Assembly: GCF_002933315.1 (NCBI RefSeq) | Contig: NZ_PDKT01000004.1 | Span: 1-64,000, forward strand | DNA from: Candidatus Pantoea edessiphila | GTDB lineage: Bacteria > Pseudomonadota > Gammaproteobacteria > Enterobacterales > Enterobacteriaceae | Length of the DNA: 64,000 bases | Direction of reading: 5' to 3' | In this document: piece by piece, positions 1 through 9,869 of the stretch | How the letters are laid out: every line of letters begins with the position of its first letter | Numbering within the stretch: the first letter of the stretch is position 1 | Translations under genes and position numbers: made by a program | Notes under the pieces: generated by a model | The model's database searches: none | Told to the model about the DNA's origin: nothing | The model's input: the letters and a program-made list of their open reading frames with translations, nothing else

Positions 1-50
1 TTCTACGAATACCTACACAGGTTGTCTGATAAATTGTTAAAGAACAACAG
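1..50 (-). promoter_or_regulatory. rRNA operon leader with boxA antitermination site
   Basis: The minus strand at 35-46 reads TGTTCTTTAACA, followed by AATTTATCAGACAA. This matches the E. coli rrn leader (boxA TGCTCTTTAACA, then the AATTTATCAGACAATCTGTGTG region) with few differences. BoxA recruits the NusB/S10 antitermination complex in enterobacterial rRNA operons. The 16S gene should begin beyond the left edge. E. coli also has an rRNA operon (rrnG) directly downstream of clpB in the same direction, so the position is ancestral. Confidence 0.9.
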
Positions 51-57
51 CAGTGCT

Positions 58-86
58 ATCTTAACTTTGTTATGTCTGTTAGTCAA
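58..86 (-). promoter_or_regulatory. Predicted rRNA operon promoter
   Basis: On the minus strand, TTGACT (81-86) and TAAGAT (58-63) are separated by exactly 17 bases. An AT-rich stretch lies upstream, as expected for an UP element. The boxA-containing rRNA leader follows directly downstream, which supports the call. I see one promoter here, whereas E. coli rrn operons have tandem P1 and P2. The operon itself runs off the left edge of the window. Confidence 0.75.
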
Positions 87-203
87 GTTTTTAATGACAT
101 CTTTCTTCCTTTGTTAGATAATTGATTTTTTATTATATTGATTATAGTCATAGATTATAATGTAAATATTTAAAATAGTTAATGAATAATGTTTATACGA
201 AAT

Positions 204-2330
204 TTATTTAATTGATATCATGTTATTCTTAATATTGATTTCTATAGTGTTTTCAGGTGTTAATTCTCCAGAAAGTATTTTTTGTGCTAACAAATTTTCT
301 ATCTGTTGTTGAATAGCTCTTTTAAGTGGACGTGCACCATGTAGTGGATCGTAAGTATTTTTACTTAACAAATTAAATACTTCTTTGTGAATATATAACT
401 TATATCCCTGTTCTTCTAGACGATTACGTAAGTATTTTAGTTGAATTTGTGCAATAGAATGCATATGTTGTTCGTTAAGAGGGTGGAATACAACCACTTC
501 ATCGATACGATTAATAAATTCAGGTTTGAAATATCGATTAACTGTATTCATTATTAGATCTTTCATTTTGTTATAATTAAGGGTACTAAAATGTTTTTGA
601 ATTAAATCAGAACCTAAATTAGAAGTCATGATAATAACTGTATTACAAAAATTAATGGTTCTTCCTTTACTATCTGTTAAACGTCCTTCATCTAATACTT
701 GTAATAAAATATTAAAAATATCAGTATGCGCTTTTTCAATTTCATCTAATAAAATTACTGAATAGGGATGAATACGTATAGCTTCTGTTATATATCCTCC
801 TTGCTCATATCCTATATATCCTGGAGGTGCTCCTATTAATTTAGAAACTGAATGTTTTTCCATAAATTCAGACATATCAATTCTTATAATTGCATTATCA
901 CTATCAAATAAGAAATGTGCTAGTGATTTAGATAATTCTGTTTTACCTATTCCACTAGGTCCTAAAAATAAAAATGAACCTATTGGGCGATTTGCATCGG
1001 ATAAACCTGCTCGGTTACGACGAATAGCATTTGATATTATTTTAACTGCTTCATTTTGACCAATTACTTTTTTATGTAACTCTTGTTCTATACGAATAAG
1101 CTTTTCACGTTCATTTTCCATCATTTGAGCTACTGGGATACCAGTCCAACGAGAAACGATATTAGCAATCTCTATATCATTAACGCAATTACGCAATAAT
1201 GTCATATTATTTTCTTCAGAAGTAGTTGCTTTAACAAGTTTTTTTTCAAGATCTGGAATAATACCATATTGTAATTCAGACATTTTTGCTAAATCTACAG
1301 AACGACGCGCTTGTTCTAAAGATAAACGAGCTTTTTCAAGATTAGTTTTAATATTTTGTGTGTCTAAAAGAGATTTTTTTTCTGTTTTCCATTTTTTTAT
1401 AAAATTATTGTATTCAGTTTCTTTTTTATTAAGTTCTTTTTTTAATATTTCAAAACGCTTAATACTTGCTTGATCAGATTCTTTTTGTAATGTCTGTTGC
1501 TCTAATTTTAATTGTATAATACGTCTTTCAATTCTATCAAGTAATTCAGGTTTTGAGTCTATTTGTAAACGAATACTAGAAGCAGCTTCATCAATTAAGT
1601 CAATTGCTTTATCTGGTAATTGACGTTGAGAAATATATCTATTTGATAAACTTGCTGCAGCAACAATAGCCGGATCAGTAATTTGAACATGATGATGTAT
1701 TTCATAACGTTCTTTAAGTCCTCTAAGGATAGCTATGGTATCCTCAACGTTTGGTTCTGATATATAAATTTTTTGAAAACGACGTTCTAAAGCTCTATCT
1801 TTTTCAATATAATAACGATATTCATCTAAAGTTGTTGCCCCTACACAATGAAGTTCTCCTCGAGCTAACGCAGGCTTTAAAAGATTACTTGCGTTTATTG
1901 ATCCATCACCTTGTCCTGCTGCAACTATATTATGTAATTCATCAATAAATAATATGATATTACCTTCATGTTTAGCTAAATTTTTTAGTATTTCTTTTAA
2001 ACGTTCTTCAAATTCACCACGATATTTAGCACCTGCTATTAATGCACCTATATCAAGAGATAATATTTGACTTTTTTTTAATCCATCTGGTATTTCATCA
2101 TTAATAATACGTTGAGCAAGACCTTCAATGATTGCAGTTTTACCTACTCCAGGTTCACCAATTAATACTGGGTTATTTTTAGTTCTACGTTGTAAAACTT
2201 GTATTGTTCGACGAATTTCTTCATCACGTCCAATTACTGGGTCTAATTTATTATTTTCAGCAAGTTCTGTTATATTTACAGTAAATCTATGTAAAATTTG
2301 ATTTTTATCATTTAATTCTTTGTTATTCAC
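204..2330 (-). CDS. clpB: ClpB disaggregase, short form lacking the N-domain
   Basis: Hsp100 AAA+ disaggregase that works with DnaK to resolubilise aggregated proteins in the cytosol. The 708 residues hold NBD1 (Walker A GEPGVGKT at 58-65, Walker B LFIDELH), the coiled-coil M-domain (roughly 260-390) and NBD2 (GPSGIGKT near 457), ending with the small domain. E. coli ClpB has 857 residues plus an alternative product begun at an internal GTG (Val149). Here the first codon is also GTG, and the following residues ([18 protein letters not shown]) align with the E. coli VNDQGAEDQRQALKKYTI segment. An in-frame TAG at 2337-2339, three codons upstream, excludes a longer product. GAGGG upstream is a plausible ribosome binding site. 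The N-terminal substrate-binding domain has been lost, leaving only the ClpB-deltaN form. The gene precedes the rRNA operon, as in E. coli. Confidence 0.97.
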   Translation of the reverse strand: MNNKELNDKNQILHRFTVNITELAENNKLDPVIGRDEEIRRTIQVLQRRTKNNPVLIGEPGVGKTAIIEGLAQRIINDEIPDGLKKSQILSLDIGALIAGAKYRGEFEERLKEILKNLAKHEGNIILFIDELHNIVAAGQGDGSINASNLLKPALARGELHCVGATTLDEYRYYIEKDRALERRFQKIYISEPNVEDTIAILRGLKERYEIHHHVQITDPAIVAAASLSNRYISQRQLPDKAIDLIDEAASSIRLQIDSKPELLDRIERRIIQLKLEQQTLQKESDQASIKRFEILKKELNKKETEYNNFIKKWKTEKKSLLDTQNIKTNLEKARLSLEQARRSVDLAKMSELQYGIIPDLEKKLVKATTSEENNMTLLRNCVNDIEIANIVSRWTGIPVAQMMENEREKLIRIEQELHKKVIGQNEAVKIISNAIRRNRAGLSDANRPIGSFLFLGPSGIGKTELSKSLAHFLFDSDNAIIRIDMSEFMEKHSVSKLIGAPPGYIGYEQGGYITEAIRIHPYSVILLDEIEKAHTDIFNILLQVLDEGRLTDSKGRTINFCNTVIIMTSNLGSDLIQKHFSTLNYNKMKDLIMNTVNRYFKPEFINRIDEVVVFHPLNEQHMHSIAQIQLKYLRNRLEEQGYKLYIHKEVFNLLSKNTYDPLHGARPLKRAIQQQIENLLAQKILSGELTPENTIEINIKNNMISIK

Positions 2331-2670
2331 TTCATTCTACCCTCATGAATTATGCTAATAATCTTAATAATATATTTCTAATTAACAAGTAAAATAAAAA
2401 CTAAAAAAATTTTTATATCTTAATTTAAATTATTATGTATTCATCTAATATTCAATGAATAGATTATTTGTTTATATTATTTTTAAATAAATTCATAAAA
2501 TTTATAATAAAAATAATCATTAAACTTAAATTTTAATAAAATACAATTCAAATTATGTGTAATAATTCATAATATACAAATAAATTAAAGATTAAATGTA
2601 TTTAAAATATAATAATATATTTAATTGATATAATTAACAAAATTTATAGTTCTTATATTATTTATTGAAT
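2331..2670. other. Intergenic, eroded (yfiH/pgeF position)
   Basis: A very AT-rich spacer of 340 bases. In E. coli this place holds yfiH (pgeF) and the ClpB N-domain coding sequence. I see no recognisable remnant apart from a short stretch just before the clpB GTG (minus strand ATG AGG GTA GAA), which resembles the E. coli MRGGE codons in that place. Confidence 0.6.
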
Positions 2671-3633
2671 TTAAAATTTTATAATGCGATGATCTTTTTT
2701 AAGAGAATTAATAAGATTATTTATATCTACAGGAATTGGCGCATCAATTACCATTCTAGCATTAGTAATAGGATGGGTAAAAATTAACTTTATTGCATGT
2801 AATGCTTGACGATTAAAATGAAACATTTCATTCATTGTTATATGTTTGTTTTTTTGTACTACAGAAACATGTTTACCGTAAACTTGATCTCCTAATAATG
2901 GATGGTTAATATATGCCATGTGAACACGAATTTGATGAGTACGACCTGTTTCTAAACGTATGTTTATTCGAGAATGATTACGAAAATATTCTATTACATT
3001 ATAATGAGTTATAGCATTTTTTCCTTGTAAACTTACTGTCATTTGTGTTTTTTTAGTTGAATGACGACCAATAGGTGCATCAATTGTACCATTTGATGGT
3101 ACAATACCAACTACTATTGCTTCATATTCACGAATAATTTCATGTCTTTTTATCATATCAATTAATTTTAATTGTGCATTTATGGTTTTTGCTATAAGCA
3201 TAAGTCCAGTAGTATCCTTGTCTAATCTATGTACTATACCTGCACGTGGTATGCTAACTAAAATAGGATATTTATATAACAATGCATTTAGTAAAGTACC
3301 ATTTAAATTATTAGTTCCTGGATGTACTACTAAATTTTTTTGTTTATTTATGACTAAAATATATTGATCTTCATATAAAATATCTAATGGTAAATTTTGT
3401 GGTTCTGGATGTAATATATTTGGATTATTATCATGAATAATTATTAATTTACCACCTGATATTTTTTTCGGTTTCTTGATTATAATATCATCAAGTATAA
3501 CTAATTTATTTGAAATCCATTTTTTTATGCAAGAACGTGAATAATTAGGAAAATGCTGTTTTATAATTAGATCCAATCTCTTTTTAATATTAGTTTTAGG
3601 TAAAATTAAAGTATGTTGATTTTTTTTTATCAT
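2671..3633 (-). CDS. rluD: 23S rRNA pseudouridine synthase RluD
   Basis: Forms pseudouridines 1911, 1915 and 1917 in helix 69 of 23S rRNA. The 320 residues (E. coli 326) have an N-terminal S4-like RNA-binding domain (about 15-75) and the RluA-family catalytic motif HRLDKDTTG at 135-143, with catalytic Asp138. It diverges from bamD, as in E. coli. RluD is the RluA-family member with the strongest growth phenotype in E. coli, which may explain its survival here. RluC is the main alternative, but the position beside bamD and clpB favours RluD. Confidence 0.95.
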   Translation of the reverse strand: MIKKNQHTLILPKTNIKKRLDLIIKQHFPNYSRSCIKKWISNKLVILDDIIIKKPKKISGGKLIIIHDNNPNILHPEPQNLPLDILYEDQYILVINKQKNLVVHPGTNNLNGTLLNALLYKYPILVSIPRAGIVHRLDKDTTGLMLIAKTINAQLKLIDMIKRHEIIREYEAIVVGIVPSNGTIDAPIGRHSTKKTQMTVSLQGKNAITHYNVIEYFRNHSRINIRLETGRTHQIRVHMAYINHPLLGDQVYGKHVSVVQKNKHITMNEMFHFNRQALHAIKLIFTHPITNARMVIDAPIPVDINNLINSLKKDHRIIKF

Positions 3634-3742
3634 AATAGTAATTTCTTTATAAGAATTAATTTTTATAGCAATATTCTCTTTAGTAAAATATTATTATTTT
3701 TATTAAATTAATATAATTTTATAAAAGGATAGTAATTGTATC

Positions 3743-4471
3743 ATGAAAAAAATAAAATATTTATTAACTATTTTTTTAGTAATAATGATGATGAGTTGTT
3801 CTATATGTAACCAAACAGAACTATCATATGATTCACTATATAAAATATATAAAACTGCTCAAAAAAAAATGCAGGAAGGAAATTTTATATCAGCAATTAA
3901 ATACCTAGAAAGTATAAAAAATATAGATTTATTTAGACAACATACACAACAAATACAACTCGATTTAATATATGCTTATTACAAAAATATGGATCTAGAA
4001 TCTTCGGAAAATGCAATTAATCATTTTATGAATGTTTATCCAAATCATCCTAATGTAGATTATTTACTTTATATGAAAGGTTTAATAGGAATGTCAATGG
4101 ATAATCCAGCAACAATGAAGTTTTTTCATTTTGATAATTCTAGTCGTGATCCAGAATATGCTTATAATGCATTTAGTAATTTCGTACAATTAATAAAGTA
4201 TTATCCTAAGAGTATATATGTTAATGATGCTTATAATCGTTTAATTTTTTTAAAAAACAGGCTAGCTAAATATGAATTATCTGTGGCATTATTTTACCAT
4301 AAACATAGAGCTTACGTTTCAGTAATTAATCGTGTCAAAAAAATGATGATATACTATCCCGATACAAAAGCGACTCATAACGCATTACTTTTAATGGCAG
4401 AAGCTTATCGAAAATTAAATATTAATGATGAAGCAGATAAAATTTTTAAAATTATTGATTTAAACCATTAA
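3743..4471 (+). CDS. bamD: Outer membrane assembly lipoprotein BamD
   Basis: Essential lipoprotein of the Bam complex, which inserts beta-barrel proteins into the outer membrane. It has a lysine-starting hydrophobic signal peptide and a lipobox MMSC with the lipidated Cys19. About five TPR-like helical repeats follow, including QLDLIYAYYKN, closely matching E. coli BamD (242 versus 245 residues). A ribosome binding site AAAGGA lies about 13 bases before the ATG. Its presence implies that the cell still makes an outer membrane with beta-barrel proteins, and lipoprotein processing fits with lgt at 50050. Confidence 0.96.
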   Translation: MKKIKYLLTIFLVIMMMSCSICNQTELSYDSLYKIYKTAQKKMQEGNFISAIKYLESIKNIDLFRQHTQQIQLDLIYAYYKNMDLESSENAINHFMNVYPNHPNVDYLLYMKGLIGMSMDNPATMKFFHFDNSSRDPEYAYNAFSNFVQLIKYYPKSIYVNDAYNRLIFLKNRLAKYELSVALFYHKHRAYVSVINRVKKMMIYYPDTKATHNALLLMAEAYRKLNINDEADKIFKIIDLNH

Positions 4472-4983
4472 CATATCAAGAATATTTTTAATGGCTAGTT
4501 ATAAGATGACTTTACTACATACTTTTGCAATTAAATTAATATAATAAAATATTAATTTATAAAAATTAAATAATAAAACATATTATTAATATGTAGAACT
4601 TAGATGTTATTTTAATAATTAATAACTGATAATATTTTAGATTTAAAAAAAACAGATAATTGACTATTTATTAATAGTAAATTGATAAATTATGTACCAT
4701 TATAGTTAATGGTATATAATGTTATCATATTTGAAAATACTTAAAAAAAATGAATAACAATTTTAAATTGTATCAATGCCTATAAATATTAAAAATAATT
4801 AATTTTTTAATATCGATCAAATATAAATAATTTTAAAAATATTATTGTATTATTCTGTATGGTAATTTAAATTTAAAAAGAATTTTTTAATTTTATTTAA
4901 AATTTGTGAAAGTAATATAATTATATTTATTACATAATATCATCTACAAAAAGTTTTTTATTTTATTCCTGATAGGTACCTGT
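4472..4983. other. Intergenic, eroded (raiA and pheL position)
   Basis: An AT-rich spacer of 512 bases between bamD and pheA. E. coli has raiA and the pheA leader peptide gene here. I found no raiA remnant and no short phenylalanine-rich leader ORF. The only small ORF that I checked (ATG near 4750) encodes no Phe run. Confidence 0.6.
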
Positions 4984-6150
4984 ATGAATAATACCAAGTC
5001 ATCATTAACATTGTTACGTAATAGAATCAATGAAATTGATGAAAAAATTTTAATATTGTTATCTAAACGTCGATTGTTGTCCATTGAAATTGCTGAAACC
5101 AAATTAAAAAATAATATTCCAATTCGTGTTATAGAACGTGAAAATTTAATTATAAAACGCCTAATATCATTAGGAAATAAATACAAATTAAATTCGTATT
5201 TTATTACACAATTATTTCAATTGATAATTGAAGATTCTGTTTGCGTTCAACAATCTATTATACAAAAAAAATCTAACTATCTTTACCCAAGTTCAGTTAA
5301 AATTACTTTTCTTGGACCGAATGGTTCATATTCACATATAGCTGTTAAAACATATTCTTCAAGATACTTTGATAATGTAATCGAATGTAGCTGTTTAAAT
5401 TTTTATGACACTATTAAAAATGTTGAAAAAGGAATTGCAGATTATGCTGTATTGCCTATTGAAAATACTAACTCAGGATCTATTAATGAAGTATATGATT
5501 TACTTCAATACACAAATTTGTCAATTATTAATGAAATAATTATATGCATAGATCACTGTATATTATCTAAAAAAGGAAGTGATTTAACAAAAATTACTAC
5601 AATTTATAGTCATCCACAACCACTTCAACAATGTAGTAATTTTATTAGTCTATTTCCTAATTGGAATATTAAGTATACAGAAAGCACAGCAGTTGCAATG
5701 AAAAAAGTAGCATTATTAAATTCATCTAAAATAGCAGCATTAGGTAGTGAAGATGGGGGATTAATATATAATTTAGAAGTATTAAAATGCAATTTAGCAA
5801 ATCAACAGCATAACCAAACAAGATTTATTGTATTATCACGTAATCCTATTGACATTCTTGATTATATACCTGCCAAAACAACTCTGATTATTGCAACTGG
5901 TCAGCATGTAGGGTCTTTGGTTGATGTACTGTTAGTTTTTCGTAAATATAATTTAGTTATTAATAAACTTGAATCACGGCCTATTAATGGAAATCCATGG
6001 GAAGAAATATTTTATATAGATGTTAAAGGTAATGTAAAATCAGAAAACATGCAATATGTACTTAAAGATTTAAAGAATATTACATATTCTTTAAAAGTTT
6101 TAGGAAGTTATCCTAGTGAAAGTCATTTGTTAATGACAGGTATTAATTAA
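4984..6150 (+). CDS. pheA: Chorismate mutase / prephenate dehydratase
   Basis: Bifunctional cytosolic enzyme converting chorismate to prephenate and then phenylpyruvate, on the Phe branch. It has 388 residues (E. coli 386). Domains in order: AroQ chorismate mutase (about 1-95), prephenate dehydratase (about 105-285, with FLGPNGSYSH, LPIENTNSG and the catalytic TRF of QTRFIVL), and a C-terminal ACT regulatory domain. Of the two ACT motifs needed for Phe inhibition, ESRP is intact (330-333) while GALV reads GSLV (310-313). The mutase position equivalent to E. coli Asp48 is Val. AGG about 10 bases before the ATG serves as ribosome binding site. No attenuator leader is visible, so control may be only allosteric. 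It converges with tyrA. Confidence 0.97.
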   Translation: MNNTKSSLTLLRNRINEIDEKILILLSKRRLLSIEIAETKLKNNIPIRVIERENLIIKRLISLGNKYKLNSYFITQLFQLIIEDSVCVQQSIIQKKSNYLYPSSVKITFLGPNGSYSHIAVKTYSSRYFDNVIECSCLNFYDTIKNVEKGIADYAVLPIENTNSGSINEVYDLLQYTNLSIINEIIICIDHCILSKKGSDLTKITTIYSHPQPLQQCSNFISLFPNWNIKYTESTAVAMKKVALLNSSKIAALGSEDGGLIYNLEVLKCNLANQQHNQTRFIVLSRNPIDILDYIPAKTTLIIATGQHVGSLVDVLLVFRKYNLVINKLESRPINGNPWEEIFYIDVKGNVKSENMQYVLKDLKNITYSLKVLGSYPSESHLLMTGIN

Positions 6151-6165
6151 ATTAATATTTTTTAT

Positions 6166-7257
6166 TTAATATAACAAGTTATTTTTTTTAAAAAAATTCT
6201 TTGTGTTATTACTAAACCAGCGTTTAATCCGATTAAATTTTTTGATAAAATTTTTTTTATCTCCTTTCTCTAAAAGAGAGATAGTTTCTCCAAATATTTT
6301 ATGATAACGTTTAACTAATTTTATATTATTTTCTGATGACAGAATAATATCAAGATAAAGCTGAGGATTTTGAGTAAAAAATCTATTGACTAATGAAAGT
6401 TCTAACTTATATATAGGTGATGATAGTGTTAAAAGTTGATGTAAATCAACTTTTTCTTTGTTTAAATGAAACCCATGCATAAAAGTTGTGAAATAACGTA
6501 GAGCTTGAATAAAAGACATATTATAATCATGTACTTTTGCATCAATGCGATATATACGTATACCCCAAGATTTAATTTGTTCTAAAAACCACTGATAATC
6601 TTCTGATTGACGTCCATCACACCAAATTATTAAACGTTTTACTAAATTAGAATTATCTGCACTAAACATTGGATGTAAACCTAATACTGGCCCATTATGT
6701 ACTGAAAGCATAGCTCTTAATGGACCAATTTTTACTGATATAATATCCACTAAGATACAGTCTTTAGGCAATGATGTTAGTTTTGAAATGATTGCATAAC
6801 TTGCATGAATAGGTACGCTTATAATCACCATACCAGCATCAAAAAGTAAATCGCTTGCTTGATTCCAGTCGTTTTTTTCTAGTATTTTAACGTTATAACC
6901 AGATAATACTAGCATTCTTTTAAATACACTACCCATTTTCCCATTGCCACCAATTATTACTATTGATCGCATGTTAGGGCATATTTTTTTGAAATGTTCT
7001 TTATTACTGTAAGATTCTTGTATTATTCTACGTAATATATCTTCTATTAAATCAGGTGAAATACCAATTGTTATGGCTTTTTTACGTAAATTGGATATTA
7101 TAATTTCTTCTTCTGGCATATTAATAGATAAATTGCATAATCTATCTAATTTGCTAACTTTTTTAACTAAGTCAAGTCTATCAGCTAGCAAATTCAATAA
7201 ATCTTTATCTATTTTATCAATTTTACTAAGCAATCCTGCTAATCTATTCACTACCAT
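6166..7257 (-). CDS. tyrA: Chorismate mutase / prephenate dehydrogenase
   Basis: Bifunctional enzyme making 4-hydroxyphenylpyruvate for tyrosine. It has 363 residues (E. coli 373). An AroQ-type mutase domain (about 1-90) is followed by a Rossmann NAD-binding motif GGNGKMG (103-109) and the catalytic His195 in GLHPMF, equivalent to E. coli His197. The gene lies 17 bases downstream of aroF in the same direction, preserving the E. coli aroF-tyrA operon. Tyrosine supports insect cuticle tanning, so retention fits a nutritional role (inference). Confidence 0.96.
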   Translation of the reverse strand: MVVNRLAGLLSKIDKIDKDLLNLLADRLDLVKKVSKLDRLCNLSINMPEEEIIISNLRKKAITIGISPDLIEDILRRIIQESYSNKEHFKKICPNMRSIVIIGGNGKMGSVFKRMLVLSGYNVKILEKNDWNQASDLLFDAGMVIISVPIHASYAIISKLTSLPKDCILVDIISVKIGPLRAMLSVHNGPVLGLHPMFSADNSNLVKRLIIWCDGRQSEDYQWFLEQIKSWGIRIYRIDAKVHDYNMSFIQALRYFTTFMHGFHLNKEKVDLHQLLTLSSPIYKLELSLVNRFFTQNPQLYLDIILSSENNIKLVKRYHKIFGETISLLEKGDKKNFIKKFNRIKRWFSNNTKNFFKKNNLLY

Positions 7258-7274
7258 TTATTATAATTACTCCC

Positions 7275-8354
7275 TTAACGTTTTGATAGCACTCCCCGTA
7301 AATTTCTTTGTAAATTATATAATATATTTTCTGTTGATGCCCAACTCAGACAAGGATCAGTTACAGAAACTCCATATTTCATTTCATTACGGTGTTGTTC
7401 AGATGGTTGATTTCCTTCATTAATATGACTTTCTAACATAATACCGATAATTGAACGATTTCCATCTATAATTTGAGTAACTACTGATTCAGCTACCAAA
7501 GCTTGTCTTTTGTAATTTTTATTAGAGTTACCATGACTACAATCTATCATTAAAGCTGGATGTAATCCTGCTTTAATCATTTCTTTTTCACATTTAGCAA
7601 CATCATTAGGACTATAATTAGGTAATTTTCCTCCACGTAAAATAATATGACTGTCTGGATTACCTTTAGTTTGCAATAAAGATACTTGTCCAGATTGGTT
7701 AATACCGACAAAGCGATGAGACATTGAAGCAGCTCTCATAGCATTAATTGCTGTATCTAAACTACCGTCTGTACCATTTTTAAAGCCTACTGGCATTGAA
7801 AGACCAGAAGCCATTTCACGATGAGTTTGTGATTCTGTAGTACGAGCTCCTATCGCTGACCAACTAAATAAATCACCAAGATATTGAGGACTATTAGGAT
7901 CTAATGCTTCTGTTGCTAGTGGCAATCCTACTTCTACCAAAGATAACAATAATTTGCGTGCTATACATAATCCTGCTTCCACATCAAAAGAATTATCCAT
8001 GTAAGGATCATTAATTAATCCTTTCCATCCAACTGTTGTACGAGGTTTCTCAAAATATACACGCATAACAAGATATAGTTGATCCTGAAATTTTTTAGTA
8101 ATAGAATACAATCTATTGGCGTAATCAGTTGCTGCTTCTATATCATGAATAGAACAAGGACCACATACTATTAATAATCTTAAATCTCTACCCGAAATTA
8201 TATCAGAAATTATCTTTCTAGAAGAGGCAATTTGTGTTTCTTGATGAGATGTTAAAGGAAATTTTGACTTAAGCTCTTCTGGTGTGATTAATATTTGTTC
8301 ATCAGTAATATGTACATTATTCAGTACATCTCTTCGCATAATTGCGTACTCCAT
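7275..8354 (-). CDS. aroF: 3-deoxy-7-phosphoheptulonate synthase, Tyr type
   Basis: Class I DAHP synthase condensing phosphoenolpyruvate with erythrose-4-phosphate, the first step of the shikimate pathway. It has 359 residues (E. coli AroF 356). Visible motifs include VCGPCSIHD (metal-binding Cys), EKPRTTVGWKG, ATEALDPNSPQYLGD, GFKNGTDG and DCSHGNSNK. The N-terminal sequence DVLNNVHITDEQ and the position before tyrA identify AroF rather than AroG or AroH. The Met at codon 6 (8339) matches the E. coli start better than the first Met. The Asn of DVLNN and the Pro of LDPNSP, where tyrosine-insensitive E. coli mutants map, are retained, so feedback by tyrosine is plausible. Confidence 0.95.
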   Translation of the reverse strand: MEYAIMRRDVLNNVHITDEQILITPEELKSKFPLTSHQETQIASSRKIISDIISGRDLRLLIVCGPCSIHDIEAATDYANRLYSITKKFQDQLYLVMRVYFEKPRTTVGWKGLINDPYMDNSFDVEAGLCIARKLLLSLVEVGLPLATEALDPNSPQYLGDLFSWSAIGARTTESQTHREMASGLSMPVGFKNGTDGSLDTAINAMRAASMSHRFVGINQSGQVSLLQTKGNPDSHIILRGGKLPNYSPNDVAKCEKEMIKAGLHPALMIDCSHGNSNKNYKRQALVAESVVTQIIDGNRSIIGIMLESHINEGNQPSEQHRNEMKYGVSVTDPCLSWASTENILYNLQRNLRGVLSKR

Positions 8355-8704
8355 ATTGTCACTAGTTTTAAAATTATTGTCTTATTTCAAATAGTATTTT
8401 TAATATAAAAATAATTATTTAATAATCGTCTACTAGTAATATGCGCAATTAAATACTATAATCAAATGTAATTTTAATATTAAAATAGCATATGTAAATA
8501 TTAACTGGTTTTTTATACATTTTACTTTACTTACTAGTCTATATGATTAAACATATTTAATTAAAAGTAAACTAAAATAATTATGTCATATAAATGTTAA
8601 ATTTAGCTAATTTATTTATCATAAATTTGAATAATTATTAACATCATATCATGAAAAAATTACTTACTTATAATAGCTTTCATATTTAATAAATCAATAT
8701 CTTT
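8355..8704. other. Intergenic, no recognised content
   Basis: An AT-rich spacer of 350 bases between aroF and rplS. I looked for a TyrR box (TGTAAA-N6-TTTACA) upstream of aroF and found no convincing copy. The E. coli genes of this interval (yfiL, yfiR, dgcN, yfiB) have left no visible trace. Confidence 0.55.
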
Positions 8705-9052
8705 TTATTTAAGACGTTCTTTAATACGAGCAGCTTTTCCAGATAATTTACGTAAATAATATAGTTTAGCTTTGCGGACATCGCCATGACGTTTAACCAA
8801 GATGCTATCAATGGCAGGAGAATAGGTTTGAAAAACACGTTCAATACCTTCTCCATTAGAGATTTTTCGAATAGTAAAAGAAGAATTTAAACCACGATTT
8901 TTTATAGCTATCACAATTCCTTCGAATGACTGAATACGTTTTTTAGAACTTTCAACTACCCACACCCTCACTTCTACTGAATCACCTGGACGAAAATATG
9001 GTATGTTTTTATTCATTTGTTCTTGTTCTAACTTCTTGATAATTTCACTCAT
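8705..9052 (-). CDS. rplS: 50S ribosomal protein L19
   Basis: Ribosomal protein at the 30S-50S interface. It has 115 residues, the same length as in E. coli, with the family signature [18 protein letters not shown] and a basic C-terminus [10 protein letters not shown]. It is the last gene of the operon rpsP-rimM-trmD-rplS and lies 29 bases after trmD. AAGAGA before the ATG is the likely ribosome binding site. Confidence 0.98.
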   Translation of the reverse strand: MSEIIKKLEQEQMNKNIPYFRPGDSVEVRVWVVESSKKRIQSFEGIVIAIKNRGLNSSFTIRKISNGEGIERVFQTYSPAIDSILVKRHGDVRKAKLYYLRKLSGKAARIKERLK

Positions 9053-9081
9053 AATTAAATCTCTTATACAATATTTTAAAA

Positions 9082-9840
9082 CTATGTTTTTTTATTTATC
9101 TCTATTTTAAATTCATTTAATAATTTTAATTCTTCTTTAGTAAGAACTAATTTTTCTAAAAGTTCAGGTCTTCTTAACCATGTTCTGCCTAACGATTGTT
9201 TTAACCTCCAACGATAAATTTCAAAGTGTTTCCCAGATAATAATATTTCTGGAACTTTTTTCCCTAGTAAAATTTTAGGCCTAGTATAATGAGGGCAATC
9301 TAATAATCCATTAAAAAACGAATCTTGTTTAACACATTCATATTTACCTACTACTCCAGGAATTAATCTTGCAATTGCATCAGAGACTATCATTGCCGGT
9401 AGCTCTCCACCACTAAGTACATAATCACCTATTGATAATTCTTCATCAATTTTAGACTCAATTATTCTTTCATCTATACCTTTGTAACGGCCACATACCA
9501 AAATTAATTCTTTTTGTTTTGCTAATTCACAAATTTTTTTTTGATTAAGCTTATGACCTTGAGGTGATAAGTAAATTACTTTTGCATTACATCCTATTTT
9601 TGTTTTTGCTACGTAAATAGTATCAATTAAAGGTTGCATCATCATTATCATTCCAGATCCACCACCATAAGGATGATCATCTACTGTATGATGTTTTCCA
9701 TATGTAAAATCACGAGGATTCCAAATTTGGATTTTTATTAATCCTTTTTTTACAGCTCTACCAATAACTCCATAATTAGTAATGATTTTAAATATATCTG
9801 GAAATAAACTAATAATACCAATTTGCATTTCACAATACAT
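9082..9840 (-). CDS. trmD: tRNA (guanine37-N1)-methyltransferase TrmD
   Basis: Methylates G37 next to the anticodon of tRNAs reading CUN, CCN and CGG, which prevents +1 frameshifting. It has 252 residues (E. coli 255). The SPOUT trefoil knot is visible as [22 protein letters not shown] and [15 protein letters not shown]. It is third in the rpsP operon. The start [17 protein letters not shown] may lie at either of the first two Met codons; the second matches the E. coli start ([13 protein letters not shown]) better. Confidence 0.97.
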   Translation of the reverse strand: MYCEMQIGIISLFPDIFKIITNYGVIGRAVKKGLIKIQIWNPRDFTYGKHHTVDDHPYGGGSGMIMMMQPLIDTIYVAKTKIGCNAKVIYLSPQGHKLNQKKICELAKQKELILVCGRYKGIDERIIESKIDEELSIGDYVLSGGELPAMIVSDAIARLIPGVVGKYECVKQDSFFNGLLDCPHYTRPKILLGKKVPEILLSGKHFEIYRWRLKQSLGRTWLRRPELLEKLVLTKEELKLLNEFKIEINKKT

Positions 9841-9869
9841 AATTAAATAGAAAAATTATTTTTTAGATA

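Noticed and set aside
4750-4790. Possible pheA leader peptide
   Set aside because: The short ORF has only one Phe codon and no following attenuator hairpin.
8488-8530. Possible TyrR box upstream of aroF
   Set aside because: TGTAAATATTAACTGG matches only one half-site of TGTAAA-N6-TTTACA.
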